64,000 nt of DNA from Gibbula magus (GCA_936450465.1 OW388305.1:39818687-39882686); one strand, 5' to 3'. Shown: positions 36,609 through 47,936, counted from the stretch's first letter. The notes: generated by a model from the sequence alone, not told the origin. Numbers and translations: made by a program.

Positions 36609-37752
36609 TCACACACATGTATATTTAAACATACCTTATTTTATTTTCAGTTTGAGTTTTTGTTTTGAAAATTATTTTCTGATGTATCTTAACAATGTTA
36701 CAAATATATCAGACATGAAATATTCAAGTTAAATATGGGCTAGGTTTACACACTGCAGAGAGACAATCAGAGGAGCACACAGTTTAAACCCGGGAGCATT
36801 TCGTGCAACCTATTATATCTAAACGTGTTCTTGGTTTATAAAAACAATTATGTTGCCCTCGCACATGTTTCTTGATATTCAATGTCAAAACCAATTTGGA
36901 ACTTGAACCTTCCCCTCTGCAGGTCCCATGTTATAATTTATACACAAAGTTATGTCGGAATTCAAACTGTTGGATGTTACAGTTGTTGAGTAAGACGCAT
37001 ACCTTATTCAACATAATGAGCCTCCTCTTCCTAAAAGTACCCCCAACCATGTTTTAACTCAAGTCATCTCTAGAGAACTTAACATGATAAACCTATTAAT
37101 TATGTCAATATCTGAATTATGTTACATATTTGAAAACAGTGGTATCGCAAATTCGATTCTGATCTTTATTTGAAATATGTATGTTGATAAAATCATATCT
37201 TTTTCTGTATGTAGATCAAAATTATCCAAAGACTTTACTTACCGGACTGAAATTAAATAATAAAAGGGCCCCTTCTTTCAGTTTTCTAATAACCCAGGGT
37301 AATGAGTACATCAAATATGGTATTGCTTTAGAATTTAGCATAAAAATAGGATTTGGCATACCCCAGTATTTATTAAATTATTTATACTTTCAGGATTTTG
37401 ATTTCCAGACATTTGCACAAAATTACTGAATGAATTGGTTCCTATGAATTCAAACACTAAAATTGTGTATTTGCAGATAAACATGAGTTTCTCATTCAGA
37501 CACCCAGATGTATGCATGAGAAAATGTGTTTTGTTTTACACTGTTCAGGTAATAATTAAACCCAAAGCAGTTTTAGTATGCATATTATAATATCCAAATC
37601 TTTATTAAGAGGAAATAACGATGCAATTAACACTTTATTAATTGCAATCAAATAATTTATAATTTTATGAATAAAGAATACATTTAATGATTCATCTTAG
37701 GTAGAATATAAATACCATATATATACATTTTTTATGCGACTTCCCGGCAAGT
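36609..37752. other. Intron sequence, nothing recognised
   Basis: AT-rich intron between LDLa-1 and LDLa-2. No exon or repeat is supported. Confidence 0.5.
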
Positions 37753-37915
37753 CATAAATTGTGCCAATATTCATCATTAGTTAATTCAAGCCTTGCTGCA
37801 TTTCAGCAACTTTTCTGTGCTAGTTTAGCAGCATGCTGCCCCTGAACTTGCACATAATTTTTTTTTAAATGCAGCAAGGCTTAAATTAGCCAGTGATGGA
37901 AGTTGGCATTATGCA
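37753..37915. mobile_element. Hairpin element, GCAAGGC family copy 1
   Basis: 'ttcaagccttgctgcattt' (about 37,784) and 'aaatgcagcaaggcttaaatta' (about 37,867) are inverted complements, extended outward by 'gccaatattcatcatt' against 'agtgatggaagttggc'. A relative is at 55,402-55,590 with the shared string 'gcaaggc.taaat.agccagt.atgga'. It ends about 50 bp from LDLa-1. Confidence 0.7.
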
Positions 37916-37966
37916 AAAGAGGTGAGAAAACTAAATACAAATTCTTGAACAAGAAAATAAACTTAC

Positions 37967-38089
37967 GACAGTTGACTTCATCAGAACCGTCGGGACAATC
38001 AATCTGTCCATCACACTTGTACGAGTCGATGATGCACTCCCCACTTCTGCATGTAAACTGGTCAGCGGCGCATGTACCCTGGCCGGGTC
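37967..38089 (-). CDS. LDLa module 1 (exon)
   Basis: This 123-nt exon, phase 1-1, has a CTTCAG acceptor and GTAAGT donor. It encodes one complete LDL-receptor class A module of six cysteines with the calcium cage in full: C-A-A-D-Q-F-T-C, then GECI, then [16 protein letters not shown]. LDLa modules bind calcium and mediate ligand contacts in lipoprotein receptors and matrix proteins. A short P-G-Q-G-T linker precedes the first cysteine. Confidence 0.93.
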
Positions 38090-38860
38090 CTGAAGAGAGT
38101 AAAATAAAACCATGAAGAACGCAATTTTATTTTTTTATTTTTTAAAATTTCAAAAGGGTCGATCTACTTTTTGGGTCCTTGAAGAAGAAACTTAAAACAA
38201 ATCAAGAAGAGCACGATTTTATTTTTTGGGTTTTGAAATTTCAAAAGGGGACAGCCTCCTTTTTAAAAATTGATCAGTTAAGGATCATTAAAGTTAAACA
38301 CGTGCTGATGATTGTTTTGGGGTTTTTTTCAAAGAAATTTTTTGTTTTGCTTTATTTTCTTAGTTGTTATTTTTTTTTTTTCAATTTGACAAAATCTTGC
38401 AAAAAGAAAAACACTGTAGCCAATGCAATGATGTATTTGTATCCACAGAGTATAGGTATATTTTTACATTTTTTTAGAATTGTATAATATAGATATAATG
38501 TTTCCTGTGAAAATTTAAACCTTGCAAATGTCTTTCTACAAATCTTCATCAAATGCATTAAAAAGATTTTTCGAAAATTGTTGACAGTCCTTGTAAAAAA
38601 CTCTTTTTCTCATTGATCTTTTTGGTTAAAATAACCTTTTGAAAACTATTAAGATGGCCTCTATCAAAGGAAAAACAAGTATACTACAAGCATTTATGTC
38701 AGTATAGAATATTTTTTTTACAACACTTGCTTTTCATGATTTTAAGAGAACAAAATTCAAATTGCTTTCACAATCTAAATAATGAAAACTAAAATTGAAA
38801 AAACATGTAATATTCCGAAGAGGAACTTATATGATAACAACAAATATTGGCAGTCACATC
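38090..38860. other. Intron between the unnamed-domain exon and LDLa-1, first part
   Basis: T-rich sequence with two similar segments 'gattttattttttgggttttgaaatttcaaaagggg' and 'caattttatttttttattttttaaaatttcaaaaggg' (about 38,120 and 38,213). No exon was seen. Confidence 0.45.
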
Positions 38861-39357
38861 TTAAAGGTACATCCATTGTGTTTCATAAAATTGTATTTGG
38901 CTTTAATACGTTCCAACTCACCACATGTTCTGTGTACAATACAAATAAATTCACTCAGCTTGCATATTTATCCCCAATTGCCAAATATATCATAATTACT
39001 AGTTTCCAATTAAAATTGAGTCACATAATTATGCATGTGCAGAAACCGAAACTGCACGTCCCATTTACATGGACGGTAGTTATGGGACCTATTAAACATT
39101 ATCAACTCAAATTTGTCTTTTTGTCTGTTATAAATAAGATTCCAAAATTACGTTTGACTCATTGACGCGCGCCACACGCTGTGCATTGTCCGGTTTTCGA
39201 TCAGAAATTACTACTTTTACCTTCATATCGTCAATATGCTAAGTCTACTATCATCAAAATGGCAGTTTTCGGTAACAGTCGGTACTTTTCGATAAAGTAA
39301 CACCATTTTAACGTTTGGCATATTTGACCCCCAACAACACAATGGATGTACCTTTAA
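38861..39357 (+). mobile_element. TTAA-type MITE, family B intact copy
   Basis: TTAA borders both ends, with inverted ends 'aaaggtacatccattgtgtt' and 'aacacaatggatgtacctt' matching over 19-20 bp without a mismatch. It is 497 bp. The open frames inside show no transposase. It serves as reference for the copies at 20,160, 43,561, 58,724 and 63,040. Confidence 0.88.
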
Positions 39358-39458
39358 AAGATTATAATATTTGGGTCAAATAATTTTGACGTATTTGTAA
39401 ATACAAATGTTAGTGAATACACAATTCTAACATAGTAAATTAATTCGCATGGTGTATG

Positions 39459-39952
39459 TTAAAGGCGTGTAGCACGTTTTTTGCATATTATGTTTTTTCA
39501 AATTTGCCATTTGTCATTAAGGTTTATACGATATGTTGGTATCCATAGAAAATGTTATCCGTATTGAAGCAAATGGTGTAACGTATAAAGCAACAGTGGT
39601 GTGTAACTCTTCAGTGTGAGAGGTAAATTTGTAGGTCTTGTGCAAATTTTCATACAGCAAGATGGTTGACCATTTCATCATTGTGCCACATTTAAAACTC
39701 TACTCTGAGTGTTTAGGTATCGCTACATCAGTCAGATCACTTGAACTACCTTCGAGCGGACATTTTAATGTGAACACATTGAAATGACCGATCAACGTGA
39801 TATGGATTTGCATGGCTTAACCAAACCATGTACATTCGTTTTAGAACTCTTCTTACTGATTGAGAAGTATTATTTAGCCATTAGAAACACTTATTTATGA
39901 TATTGTGAGATCACTTTATTTCAGTAGGAAACACGTGCTACAGTGCCTTTAA
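39459..39952. mobile_element. TTAA-type MITE, family A-like divergent copy
   Basis: TTAA borders both ends, with inverted ends 'aaaggcgtgtagcacgttttt' and 'aaacacgtgctacagtgcctt'. It is 494 bp. It resembles family A at the termini and in 'cattttaatgtgaacaca', but the interior differs and is longer. Confidence 0.75.
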
Positions 39953-41131
39953 TGAGAAGAATTCCTATATACGGTTGAATCACAATATACAATGAGTTGG
40001 TCTAGAATCAAACTAAATTAACCCATTGTCTGGTCTTAATATCCCATTGTAAATCTCTGCCGACGCATATTTAAGTGACTAATGATTTAATTATTTTAAT
40101 AGATTAACAAAAAGTTGTCACGGGCAAGGAATGTTCAAATTTTCAGTTTAACTTTAACTTGCATGAAAAGAAATTCAAATAAACTTGGCTCTGAATTTAA
40201 CTTTCATTTGAAAATAAACACTTCTCTATTTTATAGTTATGACATCCTTGTGGTTTAACTATTAAGGTTCAAGGCAAAACTATATTTATATTCCACATTG
40301 GGTTACAGCAAACTTTATTTCTTAAATAGAATGCCTCTCTACCAGTTCGATAAAACAGGTGTTTTGTATTAAACAAAATAATTTTTATAACACTAGGATG
40401 TTCAAAGGTTGGCTAGAGTGTTTTTCTCTGTGATTTATGTGATATTTGGTATTTGAAAAAGAAATTTATAAAAAATTCCAACAGGATGCACAAGATAAGC
40501 CTATTTGTTTGGAATTTGATCATTATATGTTTTCCATTTCAAATGACATGATTCTGTCAGTGTTGGCCTTTCTAGCCAAAGGCCTGGATTTTCGTGTCAT
40601 TCAACATAATTCGTTTATCAAATTACATCCGAGAAGAATAGGTGCCATAGTTCATATTTTGCTGACTCTTGTATTTGATAAAACAAGAAATCGTGTCATT
40701 TGCCACGAACAAACGGTTTCAATTTCAATGTTTTTTACAATTGACTTTTACTTTCCGTAGGACTTTTTTCTCTCTTAACTCAATCATTTTGATAGAAGTT
40801 TTAAATTGTGTTCTTTGCCATGAACATATACAGTTTAAATTTCAATATTTTTTTACTTTTGATGTTTGCTTTCAGAAGGAATTACAAATTAAATTTCATT
40901 TAATATTTTTAAAATTTGACTCTTTTCATTTTGTACAATATTTTATGAAATAACTTTTTTCACTCTAACTCCATCATTTTGATAGAAGTTTAAAATCACG
41001 TTCTTTGCCATGAACATTCAGTTTAAAATTTAATTCATTCACTTTTGACTTTTACTATCACAAATATTTAAGAATTAAGTCAACAAACCTCATTTAATAT
41101 TGTTCAAACATACACTAATGGAGCACTCCTG
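39953..41131. other. Intron sequence with a degenerate repeat
   Basis: At about 40,690-41,050 the text 'ttctttgccatgaaca..cagttt.aatttcaat' and 'cattttgatagaagtttaaa' recur two to three times, an old duplication of about 200 bp. Open frames here carry no recognised domain. Confidence 0.5.
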
Positions 41132-41915
41132 ACATTTTCAAAGATAGGGACGGTGTTCGATCCAGAAGTTTTTAAAGATAGGGACAGGGGTAAATCCAGA
41201 AATTTCAAAGATAGGGACAGGGGTAAATCCAGAAATGTTCAAAGATAGGGACGGTGTTCGATCCAGAAGTTTTTAAAGATAGGGACAGGGGTCAATCAAG
41301 AAATGTTCAAAGATAGGGACGGGGTTCAATCCAGAAATGTTCAAAGATAGGGACGGGGTTCAATCCAGAAATGTTCAAAGATAGGGACAGGGTTCAATCC
41401 AGAAATTTTCAAAGGTAGGGACAAGGGTCAATCCAGAAGTTTTTAAAGATAGGGACAGGGTCAAATCCAGAAATTTTCAAAGGTAGGGACAGGGGTCGAT
41501 CCAGAAATGTTCAAAGATAGGGACGGGGTTCAATCCAGAATTGTTCAAAGATAGGGACGGGGTCAAATCCAGAAATTTTCAAAGGTAGGGACAGGGGTCG
41601 ATCCAGAAATGTTCAAAGATAGGGACGGGGTTCAATCCAGAAATTTTCAAAGGTAGGGACAAGGGTCAATCCAGAAATGCTCAAAGATAGGGACAGGGGT
41701 CAATCCAGAAATGTTCAAAGATAGGGACGGGGTCCAATCCAGAAATTTTCAAAGATAGGGACGGGGTTCAATCCAGAAATTTTCAAAGGTAGGGACAAGG
41801 GTCAATCCAGAAATGTTCAAAGATTGGGACGGGGTTCAATCAAGAAATTTTCAAAGATAGGGGCGGGGTTCAATCCAGAAATGTTCAAAGATAGGGATGG
41901 GGGTCGAATTCTGGA
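41132..41915. repeat. 34-bp minisatellite, about 23 copies
   Basis: The unit 'ttcaaagatagggacggggttcaatccagaaatg' repeats head to tail with variants (acaggggtcaatccag, ggtagggacaagggtc). The array ends about 34 bp from the donor of the 170-codon exon. Spurious open frames cross it. Confidence 0.96.
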
Positions 41916-41948
41916 TCCACCATTTCTAAAACAATATCAACAACTCAC

Positions 41949-42458
41949 CGGGAACTTCTCCGTAATCCATGAGAGCTCGGATAGCGAAGGTAGCGTCAGT
42001 CTTGGAGTACGGCACAGTCTCGATGTTGAAGGGGATATCCTCCTGAATCATGTCATCGTAAAGCTCCACGAAGTAGTTCTGGAACATTTCAGCGGCCGGC
42101 AATACATCATCATCGAGGGTAGCACTAGCAATGACGTTGTTCGGGGTTTCACGAGGGTAGAATACACCGATGAAGTCACCCTGGTCAACTGTGACTGGGT
42201 TCTGGAGTTGAACGATCTTTAATCCCATAGATGCCGGGGGCAGCTCAGTCTTGCTGACGAGAGTGAATTCCGTGTCGGTGACTTGTTTCCATATTCCAAC
42301 GTACGCAACTCCTTCGGGAATCATACGGTAGTACTCCCAGCCGGTGACTTTACCAGTACAGGGGAAGATGTTGTTGATGAGTAGGTTGGCCCAGTTGGAG
42401 CCTCTACCGGGCAGCGATGTTGGCTCACGACCAACGAAGTTCGGACATGACACTGGGT
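41949..42458 (-). CDS. Unnamed 170-codon beta-rich extracellular domain (single exon)
   Basis: This 510-nt exon has a TTTCAG acceptor and a GTGAGT donor and is phase 1 at both ends. It is the largest exon here, and its GC content is far above the flanking intron. About 165 residues contain only two cysteines, at about residues 4 and 33, which could pair. Marked motifs are VTGWEYYR (about 37-44), YVGIWK (about 51-56), GDFIGVFYP (about 96-104) and FAIRAL near the end. The alternation of hydrophobic residues with G, P and T suggests a compact beta-sandwich, perhaps jelly-roll-like, but I cannot assign it to a named family. It sits between SEA and the first LDLa module, where vertebrate perlecan has no comparable domain as far as I know. 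It is not Ig-like because it lacks the C-W-YxC pattern. Confidence 0.85.
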
Positions 42459-42934
42459 CTGAAATAAGAATGATTTATATTCAATCAACAGTATTTTGTG
42501 ACTTTGTACTGACTTGCTGGTGGTCATTGTACATCATTGAAAATCTTGTTCGTAAATTTGTTCAACTCGTGTTAATTTGTTCAACGGACAGTGGTTACTA
42601 TTATTGTCTGGATAAATTGAGTGTCAGACTGTACCTATAAACCTCTAGTGGCATCATTCTATTGTCTCACCAGGGTCTTCTTAAACTGACTAAACCTCTC
42701 TTGCCAACTGAGCTACGAAGGATCACGATACCAAAGCTAAATGTTTGTCAGTATGAACCCTATGTTATACACGGGACGGGAATTGTGTGTAGCGGCTGTA
42801 CTCTCTTGGCATGACAATACCATTGAATCCATGAGGATTTTAAAATATTAAATTTCATCTTAATTATAGCATCGGTCGGTTCATAAGGTCGATCAAAACA
42901 TCCCCTCGGTTTTATTCAGCCCTCCTTAATTCCC
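42459..42934. other. Intron sequence, nothing recognised
   Basis: Intron between the unnamed-domain exon and the second SEA exon. No repeat or exon was recognised. Confidence 0.5.
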
Positions 42935-43297
42935 TTAAAGGGGCAGTAGCACGTTTTTTGCAAAATTTATTTTTTCAAATTTCCCTTTTATAATGATAGT
43001 TTATGTCATTTAATTAAAATCTAGAGGGCAAAACATCTTATTACACAAACCATTTATCTGTAGTGGTAAAAACTATGTTGCGTATAAAGCAAAAATTGCA
43101 TGGCGGCCATTTTATTGTGAATACAATTTATTATTTTGTATTACAAAAACGATTCCCATGGCTTTACCGAAACATGTACACTCATTTTAAACGTTAGTTT
43201 CCAAAGAGAAGAATGATGTTTTACTATTGGTGAAATTATTTTTCAAATACATTTCATCAACTTATTTGAGCGAAAAAATGTTCTACTGCCCCTTTAA
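42935..43297. mobile_element. TTAA-type MITE, family A copy 3
   Basis: TTAA borders both ends, with inverted ends 'aaaggggcagtagcacgtttttt' and 'aaaaaatgttctactgcccctt'. It is 363 bp and noncoding. It is in the opposite orientation to copies 1 and 2, judged by the interior 'tggcggccattttattgtga'. Confidence 0.87.
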
Positions 43298-43560
43298 TAT
43301 CAAACATGGTACTCAGGTACATTGTCTGAAACATAAGCCAAAGAGGTTTAGACAAGGTCTGTTTGCCACCATACAGCAGAGTCTCCATTGCCAGATGAGA
43401 GTTGTGAAAACACTTCTGGCATAGTTTCTCCCTCATTGGATGGTAAATAAACACTGACATCATTCTTCCTTGCCCAAACCTCACACACACCTGTGGGATA
43501 TAGCGGTGAACTGCACAGGGCCTCTCACTTTATTCACCAGAGGGGAGGTAAAATGCTGTA

Positions 43561-44034
43561 TTAACTGGTGCAACCATTTTGTTTCATAAAATTTCATTTG
43601 GCTTCAATAATATATGGCTGATTTCAGTACAAATAATTTGACTATACCGGTAAATGCATATTCAACCCGAATCGCCAAATATATCATAATTACTGGTTTT
43701 CAATGAAAATCTAGAAATATTATTAAACGTGCAGAATCGGAAACTACAGGTTCCATTTACATGCAAAAGTAGTTATATGAGCTACAAAACATTACCAACC
43801 CAAATTTGTCCTTTTGCCTGCTGTTAGTAAATTACGTCTGCTTAATTGACGTGTGTCAATCTCAGTGCATTGTCGGTTTTTCGATCAGAAATCTACTTTT
43901 AACTTTATATCGTCACTGTATTGAGTCGACTATCATCAAAATGGTAATTTTGGACAACAGTTAATATTCCTCAATAAAATAACAACATTTATAATGTTTG
44001 GAATATGTGACCCCAACAACACAAGAGATGCACC
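43561..44034 (+). mobile_element. TTAA-type MITE, family B divergent copy
   Basis: It begins TTAA and 'ctggtgcaaccattttgtttcataaaattt', and ends 'accccaacaacacaagagatgcaccc'. The interior matches 38,861-39,357 ('ccaaatatatcataattactggtttt', 'atcatcaaaatgg'). The right TTAA is lost. Confidence 0.75.
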
Positions 44035-44550
44035 CTCGTGCAATAGTGACTTCATAGACAGATACAGGTCATTTTTAGGGGGTGGGGGGTTGAGCAAGTG
44101 CACATGAGTTCAGCAATTTTACATGCAGTTTTTCAATAGAAGGGGGTTCAAAACCATCGTCAGATTGAGCTCAATGCATTATCGCAATTATTTCAATTAT
44201 ATGATTTAACATCTCTTATCTGTAATATGATATTATATACGGTACATTAATTCCTAAATTGGTTAATGTACTGAAATGAATGTTTATGTAAAAAAAAAAA
44301 AAATTATATGAGTGATTGTGTCACACTATATCCTACAAGTAACATTTTTGAGTGGCATTTTAGAAGTTGGAAGTCGTATATATAAAGACAAGTGTATATG
44401 GATGACAACTTCTTTTTTCAGAGGGTGTTCAGACGTTTTCGTAGAGATTCTTGTACTGTTTTCATTCATGCTTGAAAATGGTACAATTAACTGTCCGTAT
44501 ATAGGTCTGGTTAAATTTTGGTATGTTCTGGTAAGCAAAATGAATATAGA
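44035..44550. other. Intron sequence, nothing firm
   Basis: Contains G-runs near 44,080 and a fragment at 44,350-44,410 ('ttttagaagttgg...atggatgacaacttctt') like the left arm of the hairpin at 8,428-8,575. No exon is supported. Confidence 0.4.
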
Positions 44551-44552
44551 GC

Positions 44553-44860
44553 TTATTACCCTAGGAAGTGTGTCATATGACTTTTACGAAACGAGTGTGA
44601 ATTTTTGTATTGCCCGAGCGAGAGCGAGGGCTATACATAAATTCGCACGAGTTTCGTAAAAGTCATACGGCACACTTTCGAGTGTAATAATTTCTTTATT
44701 ACTCATTCTATTTCATTTGATTCGCGTCAAAATAGTCAGAAAACAGCCTACTTCTCTTGCGACGGCAAGCTACAGTGACGTCAGGAACAACCGTTTTATG
44801 ACATCACGGACAACAAAATACGGGAAGTCACGGTGAAACAATGGTTGCTAGGCACAAGTG
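44553..44860. mobile_element. Long-arm hairpin element with tail, copy 1
   Basis: Arms 44,553-44,612 and 44,632-44,690 are inverted complements over about 50 bp ('atgacttttacgaaacgagtg' against 'cacgagtttcgtaaaagtcat'). The tail 'ttttatgacatcacggac...gtcacggtgaaa' resembles that after the hairpin at 47,231. Confidence 0.6.
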
Positions 44861-45522
44861 ATCTTGTGCTCATATCAATAATATTATCTCAGTTATGTAC
44901 AACCATATGGGTAATGAATACCGTTATGTAACAAGTGTCACAATGACAATGTAAAATTTTATTGCAGAGCAGTTTTAAAAAATATTTTTCCCTCGTACAA
45001 TTGCTTTTTTGAATGCCATAAAAATTGTGTTATTATTTAAAAATCAGTTTATACAATTGAGCTTTACTTCATATTCTATCAATATGTATTGTTTGAGATC
45101 GTCTTGCATGAAAAAGGTTTGACATTAATGCATATAAAATAAGCTGAGTAAGCTTTTTGATTGACGGTTGCATTTTTAAACACAAAGGTGAAATATAAAT
45201 GCATAAGTTACGAGGTAGCTTTTTCAGTTACATAATCTTTTGTGATGTATATTTCGATATGTTATTGTAACAATGGATGGAATGTGAGTAGTAAGCATAA
45301 ATCAAGCCAGTTTAAACATATTTATCAGGTAATTTCTTCTTTGTAAACTATCATCACTAGGACATTGATATTTTTGGCAAATTGCACTGGACACTTGCAA
45401 GACATTGTTCAATTTCAAAATAACAGAAAACTCCATTTATGATTTTCTGTAGACTGTATGCTAACAATTCATAAAATTTTTCAAAAATATCCTGGTCCAT
45501 GGATTTGAACACAAACACTTAC
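44861..45522. other. Intron sequence, nothing recognised
   Basis: AT-rich intron next to the second SEA exon. No repeat or exon was recognised. Confidence 0.5.
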
Positions 45523-45674
45523 CATCAAATTTCCTGAAATCAAAGCCCTCTGGACTGACTTTGAATGGCCCAATATATCCACTTTTAATGGCGTCTTCAA
45601 GAATTTGTCGGAGGGCATCAGCGTTGGCAAACCCTTGAGAACCGAGATCGAGTTGAACCATGAGAGATCCTTGG
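45523..45674 (-). CDS. SEA domain, C-terminal half (exon)
   Basis: This 152-nt exon has a TTTACAG acceptor and a GTAAGT donor, enters in phase 2 and leaves in phase 1. Joined to the previous exon it reads ...VLSF-S-QGSLMVQLDLGSQG, then a helix (ADALRQILEDAI) and a final strand (GPFKVSPEGFDFRKFDG). The G-S followed by hydrophobic residues matches the place where autocleaving SEA domains carry G-SVVV, so self-cleavage is possible but unproven. The two exons together give a SEA domain of about 105 residues, close to the usual size. Confidence 0.85.
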
Positions 45675-45809
45675 CTGTAAAGGAAAAATCATTTTTTAAA
45701 AGATAACCTACAGTTGTCCAATAAATAAACTAACCCTGTTTCACGGAAATTTTGCATGAGTTTGGTGAAATTTTTGCGCAAATTTCAAAAACATTTTTCG
45801 TGAGTTTCG

Positions 45810-45962
45810 ATGTAGTATCAGCCATGGTTTGCTAGTTCCAGCCGATGCTCACAGGTTTCACTGCAATGCATAGCCACATGGCTTTGCGGGCTTTCTACTT
45901 GCAGCTATGATATAAGTAAAATACTCTTGAAAGCAGCATTAAACTCCAACTCACCTTACCTC
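45810..45962 (+). mobile_element. SINE family D, 5'-truncated copy
   Basis: The body 'ccatggtttgctagttccagccgatgctcacaggtttcactgcaatgcatagccac' and the 3' end 'actcttgaaagcagcattaaac' match the full copy at 50,082-50,377 in reverse complement. The tRNA-like head is missing. Confidence 0.75.
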
Positions 45963-46341
45963 TAAGGGATTAAAAATTCTCTTTTGAATCTAGTTATATT
46001 GTATTATCATCATACTAAATGAATTTCCAATTAGTCAAAAGGCCATTTTTCTTAATACAGTAATGATAGATTAACTATTGTTTTAAGTGAATAAAATGTC
46101 AGAAAGGGAACTTTATATATATGGTATAGGAATAACATTAAAGTATAAATCTTTAAATAATTTATACACATAGCTTTGGGTTTCCTTTATCTTTTTACCT
46201 AAGGTTACTTAAGCAATTTACAATCAACTTAGCACTTTGTGAAGAAGCCTGGGTTCTGAGATTTGAAGTATTTGTAAACTAAGGGAGGGGATGGGGCTGG
46301 AGTTTTTCCCTCAGATTAAAAAAGAAAACATGCAATGCACC

Positions 46342-46753
46342 TTAAAGAGGCAGTTCTGTTGCTGATTGTCCATTATATTGTTGTTTTTTTTGCAAAACGT
46401 GAAATGAAAAACGCTATATTTCCACTAATGTTTCAAAATTATTAAACATATGCATTAATGGAATATTAACATAACACATACTGTATCCCTAAACAAATCA
46501 ACAATGTTGTGTTGTGCCATTGGAAAGTTTTCCACACTCGTACCACCGATGTAGCTTCACTTCTTAATGTTTTTAGTTTTCAAAAAATGTGCATTTGTTT
46601 TTATCAAATATTAAGTCATTAAAACATTACCCACAGTAATATGTTTCACAAGGATTGTGCAATAAGCATTTATTTATACCATATATGAGTAAATATGAAT
46701 GTCCTCTCAAATTTCATTTGCACAAAAAATACCCGATAGAACCCTCTCTTTAA
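46342..46753. mobile_element. TTAA-type MITE, family C copy 1
   Basis: TTAA at both ends; ends 'aaagaggcagttctgttgc' and 'acccgatagaaccctctcttt' are partly inverted complements. It is 412 bp and noncoding. The right end 'cacaaaaaatacccgatagaa' is shared with 52,383 and 55,619. Confidence 0.7.
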
Positions 46754-46962
46754 GACTCTACTTTACATTTGTAGCAGACAGAAATTGGAGCGACTCTTAG
46801 CAAGTTCCTGATAACACGTTTCTGTTATCAAAATCATCACATTAAAATGGGACTAGCTCCTGCTTATGCCAACAGATATATGATATGTATTTTTTTAAAT
46901 TCTTCAAAGATCCCCAAAATGTATTTTGGTAAGAGTTTGGCCAAGGGAGTGGATTCTAAGTG

Positions 46963-47170
46963 CAATGATGCAGTAAGGTTTGGGTGCAATGCTACACTAT
47001 ATTTCAGCGCAGTACCACCCATGATTTGCTAGTCAAGCCGATGCTCGCAGGTTTCACCACATGTATAGCCACTATAGTGCTGAGGGCTTTCTCCATGCCA
47101 TATACTAGCAGGTGCAATGTAAGTGATATAACCTTGAAAGTGGCATTAAACCTAAAATCACTTCACCTCT
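46963..47170 (+). mobile_element. SINE family D, truncated copy
   Basis: Matches the body ('gggtgcaatgctacac', 'accacccatgatttgctagt', 'gctcgcaggtttcacc') and the 3' end 'cttgaaagtggcattaaacc' of family D. The head is missing. Confidence 0.75.
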
Positions 47171-47230
47171 AAGGATCCAGAGTGGGGTTCAGCTAGCAGG
47201 GAGTTTGTTACACAGATATTGTCCAATTCA

Positions 47231-47630
47231 TAGAGGATATCTGTGTTTTCTTGACTAATACCATGTTTATCTCATCGAGTGAGGTAGAAAGATTATATTT
47301 TTCACGAGTGGCAGTCATGAGTGAAAATAATTAACTTTTCTACCTCACAAGATGAGATAAACATGGTATTTGTCAAGAATTTACGGATATTCTATTTATT
47401 ATATAAAGTTATCCTTGTAATTACGTCCGAAAAGGGTCGTTTTCACGCTAGGAACAGCCCATCACCACAGCAACATCATGACGTCATAAGCCAATTCGCT
47501 GAGTCTGACCATTGTTTTATGACGTCAAATTATATCACTGGTCACAGTGAAAATATAAGTTATTTTCACTGATAAATTCCAGGATTTCATTACTCGTCAT
47601 ATAATAAAACATCGTTTTACATCTCCACCT
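47231..47630. mobile_element. Long-arm hairpin element with tail, copy 2
   Basis: Arms 'cttgactaataccatgtttatctcatcgagtgaggtagaaa' and 'ttttctacctcacaagatgagataaacatggtatttgtcaag' are inverted complements over about 40 bp, with an inner palindrome 'ttttcac...gtgaaaa'. The tail 'ttttatgacgtcaaat...ggtcacagtgaaa' recalls copy 1 at 44,553. Confidence 0.65.
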
Positions 47631-47829
47631 GACACCTGTCTGTATCTCTATATTGGCCACTCACAGTGGTAAACATTACAGTCTTGCAGTTTATGACATA
47701 AACTTGAAAAGGAAGCATCCCAAAAGTCCCATTTTGTCAATTTAAATATGGTAGTTAACTTGAATCATGGCTGCTAGTATCATACAAAGGAGAAAGCCGC
47801 AATACTATTAAAATTATGCACTGAGTAGG

Positions 47830-47936
47830 CCTATAACCTGCAAGCTTTGGCTTGAACCATGGGTGGTACTGTGCTGAAATTCAGAGTAGCATTGCACCCA
47901 AACCTTACTGCATGTAGAACAGTTCTCTACACATAG
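47830..47936 (-). mobile_element. SINE family D, fragment
   Basis: 'acctgcaagctttggcttgaaccatgggtggtactgtgctgaa' and 'gcattgcacccaaacc' match the body of family D. Both ends are missing. Confidence 0.65.

Noticed and set aside
38782..39165. 127-codon + strand frame
   Set aside because: It lies inside a family B MITE, has no recognised domain, and is not preserved in the other copies.
40446..40953. Two overlapping + strand frames of 94-104 codons
   Set aside because: They are rich in F, I and K as expected from AT-rich DNA, with internal DNA repetition and no domain.
41824..42222. 132-codon + strand frame over the minisatellite and the 170-codon exon
   Set aside because: It is the antisense shadow of the minus-strand exon, extended through the 34-bp repeat.
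44312..44659. 115-codon + strand frame
   Set aside because: It runs through the arms of a hairpin element and carries no known domain.
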